Source: Arenicellales bacterium
GTDB lineage: Bacteria > Pseudomonadota > Gammaproteobacteria > BMS3Bbin11
Length of the DNA stretch: 9,697 bases
NCBI GenBank assembly: GCA_029287965.1
Contig: JARFQC010000075.1
Location: forward strand, 1-9,697
Direction of reading: 5' to 3'
Shown: piece by piece, positions 7,294-9,697 of the stretch
Layout of the letters: each line of letters starts with the position of its first letter
Position numbering within the stretch: position 1 is the stretch's first letter
Notes under the pieces: model-generated
What the model was told of the DNA's origin: nothing
What the model saw: the letters and a program-made list of their open reading frames with translations, nothing else
Database searches by the model: none
Position numbers and translations under genes: made by a program

Positions 7294-7327
7294 GTGTCTT
7301 AACCTAATCAGTTATTGGTTCAGTTAG

Positions 7328-8881
7328 TTATTCTTGCTCGCCGCTGCTGGCATCATCACCATCGCCGGCGTCTTCAGTAATGTAGTCATCCCAGACCAGT
7401 GCATCGCCAACAAGCTGATGTACGCTGATGATCTGGTCCATGGTAAACCCGTAGTAGGGCAGTGTTTTGGCAAACTGTGTTTTACAGATTGCGCAGATAG
7501 CTGCCATGTGCGTTACGCCATTGTCTTCAACGACTGTCTTAAGGGCCTGCATCCTCGGCATGGCACCTTTCACGCGAACTTCCATCAGGTCATCTGTCAG
7601 CAACCCACCGCCACCACCACAACAGTATGTTGCTTCACCAATTGTGTCGGCCGGCATGTCATAGTAGTTGTTGCACACTGATTTAATGACATCGCGCGGT
7701 ATGGTGAACTGACCCCCCGGTTTTGGGCCCATGCGTGTTGCGCGGGCAACGTTGCAGGAATCGTGGAACGTCAGGGTCATGTGATCGTTTTCAGTCGGAT
7801 CCAACTTCAGTTTGCCGTCCTTGATCAGTCCGTGCGTGACCTCAAGAATATGCTGTGGAACCGGATAGTTCGGATCCAGAAAGTCGAACGGACCTGCCAG
7901 TGTGTTTAGAAATGAGTAGGCAACACGCCAGGCGTGACCGCATTCGCCGAATACAATTCGCTTTACGCCCAGTTCCAGTGCAGCTTCACGAATGCGCAGT
8001 GATATGCGGCGCATATTTTCATAGCTGCCGATAAACATGCCGAAATTGGCAGCTTCTGAAGCATGTGAGCTAAGCGTCCAGTTCAGGCCGGCCTGATGAA
8101 ATACCTTGGCGTAGCCAATCAGGCCGTCTACGTGAGGTTCTGCGAAGAAGTCAGCGGAGGGAGTAACAAGCAGAATATCTGCACCCTTTTTATCCAGAGG
8201 CAGTTTGACCGGTACCTCTATGTCTTCTTCGATCTCTTCTTCGAGGCCTTCCAGTGTGTCTGCAAGGGCTGGCTTGGGCAGGCCGAGATTGTTGCCAACC
8301 GTAAATACCTTACCAATGATCTCATTGTCGTATTTCTGGCCCATTCCAATGTTGTCAAGAATATCGCGACCGGCCATGGTGACTTCAGCCGTGTCGATAC
8401 CGTAAGGACAGAATACAGAGCAGCGACGGCATTCAGAGCACTGATGATAGTAATTGTGCCACTCGTCAAGAACATCCCTGGTCAGTTCTCGCGCGCCGAT
8501 CAGCTTTTCCATGCCAAACTTTGACAGCACTTTGCCTGCAGGTGTCAGGTAATAACGGTATACGCTGCGCAGCAGATCCTGGCGGGCAACCGGCATGTTC
8601 TTGGGATCAGTAGTACCGAGGTAATAGTGACACTTGTCCGTACATGCGCCGCACTTGACGCACGAGTCCATGAAAACCTGCAGTGCGCGGGATTTCTTTG
8701 TCAGGTCCGCCAGTTTGCTGATTGCTGCTTCCTGCCAGTTTTCAACCAGTTCACCGGGAAAGCCGAGTGCTTCCTGGTGTTGAGGTTTGGCAATGAACGG
8801 GCCGCTGCCTTCCATCACTCCCGCTTTGGGGAGAGGGACTTCAACGTAGTCTTTCAGTTCTGGGGTATCGAAATCTGCCAC
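7328..8881 (-). CDS. dsrK: DsrK, HdrD-like cytoplasmic iron-sulfur catalytic subunit of DsrMKJOP
   Basis: A protein of 517 residues. Two ferredoxin-type cluster sites lie N-terminally: CVKCGACTDKC (Cys74/77/80/84) and CSECRRCSVFCP (Cys148/151/154/158). The C-terminal half has the CCG-type cysteines of heterodisulfide reductase HdrB/HdrD: Cys314 in FGECGHAWR, Cys376 in FHDSCNVAR, the pair Cys420/Cys421 in YCCGGGGG, and Cys463/Cys466 in CAICK. These would hold the unusual catalytic [4Fe-4S] centre that works on disulfides or trisulfides, the proposed substrate being DsrC in its sulfur-carrying form. There is no signal peptide, as fits a cytoplasmic subunit docked on DsrM. The linker at 207-223 is very acidic (LEEEIEEDIE). 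The start is GTG at 8881, with AGGA seven bases upstream, 50 nt after dsrM. Confidence 0.96.
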   Translation of the reverse strand: MADFDTPELKDYVEVPLPKAGVMEGSGPFIAKPQHQEALGFPGELVENWQEAAISKLADLTKKSRALQVFMDSCVKCGACTDKCHYYLGTTDPKNMPVARQDLLRSVYRYYLTPAGKVLSKFGMEKLIGARELTRDVLDEWHNYYHQCSECRRCSVFCPYGIDTAEVTMAGRDILDNIGMGQKYDNEIIGKVFTVGNNLGLPKPALADTLEGLEEEIEEDIEVPVKLPLDKKGADILLVTPSADFFAEPHVDGLIGYAKVFHQAGLNWTLSSHASEAANFGMFIGSYENMRRISLRIREAALELGVKRIVFGECGHAWRVAYSFLNTLAGPFDFLDPNYPVPQHILEVTHGLIKDGKLKLDPTENDHMTLTFHDSCNVARATRMGPKPGGQFTIPRDVIKSVCNNYYDMPADTIGEATYCCGGGGGLLTDDLMEVRVKGAMPRMQALKTVVEDNGVTHMAAICAICKTQFAKTLPYYGFTMDQIISVHQLVGDALVWDDYITEDAGDGDDASSGEQE

Positions 8882-8931
8882 TGATATATCCTTTTAAAAC
8901 CGTATGATTATCAAATAATTACAGTTTGTTT

Positions 8932-9672
8932 CTAACGTTCTCTGTCAGCTTCCAGCTTAAGCGCCCAATTAGCGATATGGCGTTTTTCCCTGGGGTTGTC
9001 GACCTGGTTGCGGGTCGGACTGAAGAACACACCGGGTGCGTGTAGCAGTTTGCTGAATGGGAATATGAGCATCAGCAGTACTACCAGTCCCAGATGTATC
9101 AATAACGGGACATCAGCAGGCAGAGGTTGTACATCAAAACGCATCAATCCGAGGAAGAATGCCTTCACCGCGACAATATCCGTATGACTGACATATTTCA
9201 TGATCAGTCCGCTGATCCCTATGAAAATCAGCAGTATCAGCATCAGGTAATCTGATGGTGACGAAATGTATTTAACTCTCTGGACCAGGACTCTGCGTGC
9301 GAACAGGCCGAGTAGCCCAATAACCATGGCAAAGCCTGCATACATGCCGAATGGTTGAATAAGGTTTACCCACCACCAGACGGGTTCTGTGAAATAGCGC
9401 AAGTGGCGCATCAGTACCAGCAGCAGGGCAAAATGGAACATCCAGCCAAATATCCAGATCCATTTATTGGATTTGAACAGGCTTTTGAACAGCACAACTT
9501 CCTCCGCCATGCGAACAACCACACCGGATTTAGTGACCGGAGCGGGCATGGTTGGAATTTTCAGCGGTGCTGGTGTCTTCGCGTACTGCCAAATTTTGTA
9601 ACCCACACCAAATACGATGGTGGCAGTCGCAAAATAAAAGAGTGCAGCGTAGAGAATTGTCAGAAACGACAT
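8932..9672 (-). CDS. dsrM: DsrM, NarI-like haem b membrane subunit of DsrMKJOP
   Basis: A protein of 246 residues with five likely membrane helices (about 5-29, 71-90, 103-125, 142-160 and 187-206), the layout of the NarI/DsrM family of quinone-reactive cytochromes b. Histidines at the expected helix ends are His80 and His90 in the second helix, and His193 and His211 in and after the fifth. They are the candidates for the axial ligands of one or two haems b. It anchors DsrK on the cytoplasmic side and links it to the quinone pool and the rest of the complex. The charged C-terminal tail (about 218-246) is cytoplasmic. The ATG at 9672 has AGGGGG ten bases upstream and sits in the loop of a hairpin described separately. 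dsrC is the gene usually found just upstream, but only 25 bases of that side are in the window. Confidence 0.94.
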   Translation of the reverse strand: MSFLTILYAALFYFATATIVFGVGYKIWQYAKTPAPLKIPTMPAPVTKSGVVVRMAEEVVLFKSLFKSNKWIWIFGWMFHFALLLVLMRHLRYFTEPVWWWVNLIQPFGMYAGFAMVIGLLGLFARRVLVQRVKYISSPSDYLMLILLIFIGISGLIMKYVSHTDIVAVKAFFLGLMRFDVQPLPADVPLLIHLGLVVLLMLIFPFSKLLHAPGVFFSPTRNQVDNPREKRHIANWALKLEADRER

Positions 9673-9680
9673 GTTTCTGA
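9660..9680 (-). promoter_or_regulatory. Hairpin over the dsrM start codon
   Basis: The arms 9660-9667 and 9673-9680 are exact 8-bp reverse complements (TCAGAAAC and GTTTCTGA on the plus strand) around a 5-nt loop. In the mRNA the AUG start codon of dsrM is the first three bases of the loop, and the AGGGGG ribosome binding site (9683-9688) lies just outside the stem. The structure could tune initiation of dsrM. The stem is mostly A-U, so its stability is modest. Confidence 0.5.
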
Positions 9681-9697
9681 TACCCCCTGGTAATTAG

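Noticed and set aside
8906..8920. Short AT-only inverted repeat in the dsrM-dsrK gap
   Set aside because: Only about five to seven weak A-T pairs; likely to occur by chance in an AT-rich gap.
9673..9697. Possible end of an upstream gene such as dsrC
   Set aside because: A TAA occurs near the right edge on the minus strand (9694-9696), but a single base before it is not enough to identify a gene.

Overview
The window carries most of the second half of a reverse-type dissimilatory sulfite reductase (rDsr) gene cluster. All genes lie on the minus strand, so the direction of transcription runs from right to left. The order is dsrM - dsrK - dsrL - dsrJ - dsrO - dsrP - dsrN - dsrR, followed by an NarX-type sensor histidine kinase cut off by the left edge. 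dsrL (NAD(P)H oxidoreductase), dsrN (siroheme amidase) and an IscA-like dsrR lacking cysteines are all present. This follows the dsrM-K-L-J-O-P-N-R order known from Allochromatium vinosum and other sulfur-oxidising Proteobacteria. The source is therefore most likely a chemo- or photolithotrophic sulfur-oxidising gammaproteobacterium with moderate GC content. I cannot name the species. dsrAB, dsrEFH and dsrC would be expected beyond the right edge.

Region by region. Positions 9672-8932 hold dsrM, a haem b membrane subunit. Positions 8881-7328 hold dsrK, an HdrD-like FeS protein. Positions 7281-5344 hold dsrL, a large flavin/FeS oxidoreductase. Positions 5332-4931 hold dsrJ, a triheme cytochrome c. 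Positions 4927-4157 hold dsrO, a Tat-exported FeS protein. Positions 4139-2928 hold dsrP, an NrfD-like membrane protein. Gaps within this run are 3-50 nt. A 112-nt gap follows, the longest in the cluster, with a perfect 14-bp inverted repeat and a consensus -10-like hexamer. Positions 2815-1424 hold dsrN. Positions 1408-1079 hold dsrR, which has a GTG start and a perfect AGGAGG ribosome binding site. From about 1013 to the left edge runs the sensor kinase.

How the genes work together. From family knowledge, DsrMKJOP forms a transmembrane electron-transfer complex joining periplasmic (J, O), membrane (M, P) and cytoplasmic (K) redox centres. DsrK is thought to handle the sulfur-loaded forms of DsrC. 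DsrL exchanges electrons between NAD(H) and the sulfite reductase DsrAB. DsrN amidates siroheme to the siroamide used by DsrAB. DsrR is an A-type-fold accessory protein.

Most of the window is thus a known system. The less ordinary parts are the GAF/HAMP sensor kinase in the place where dsrS sits in A. vinosum, the structured dsrP-dsrN junction, and an 8-bp hairpin that puts the dsrM start codon in its loop. No RNA genes, insertion sequences, CRISPR arrays or other mobile elements were seen. No plus-strand gene is supported.
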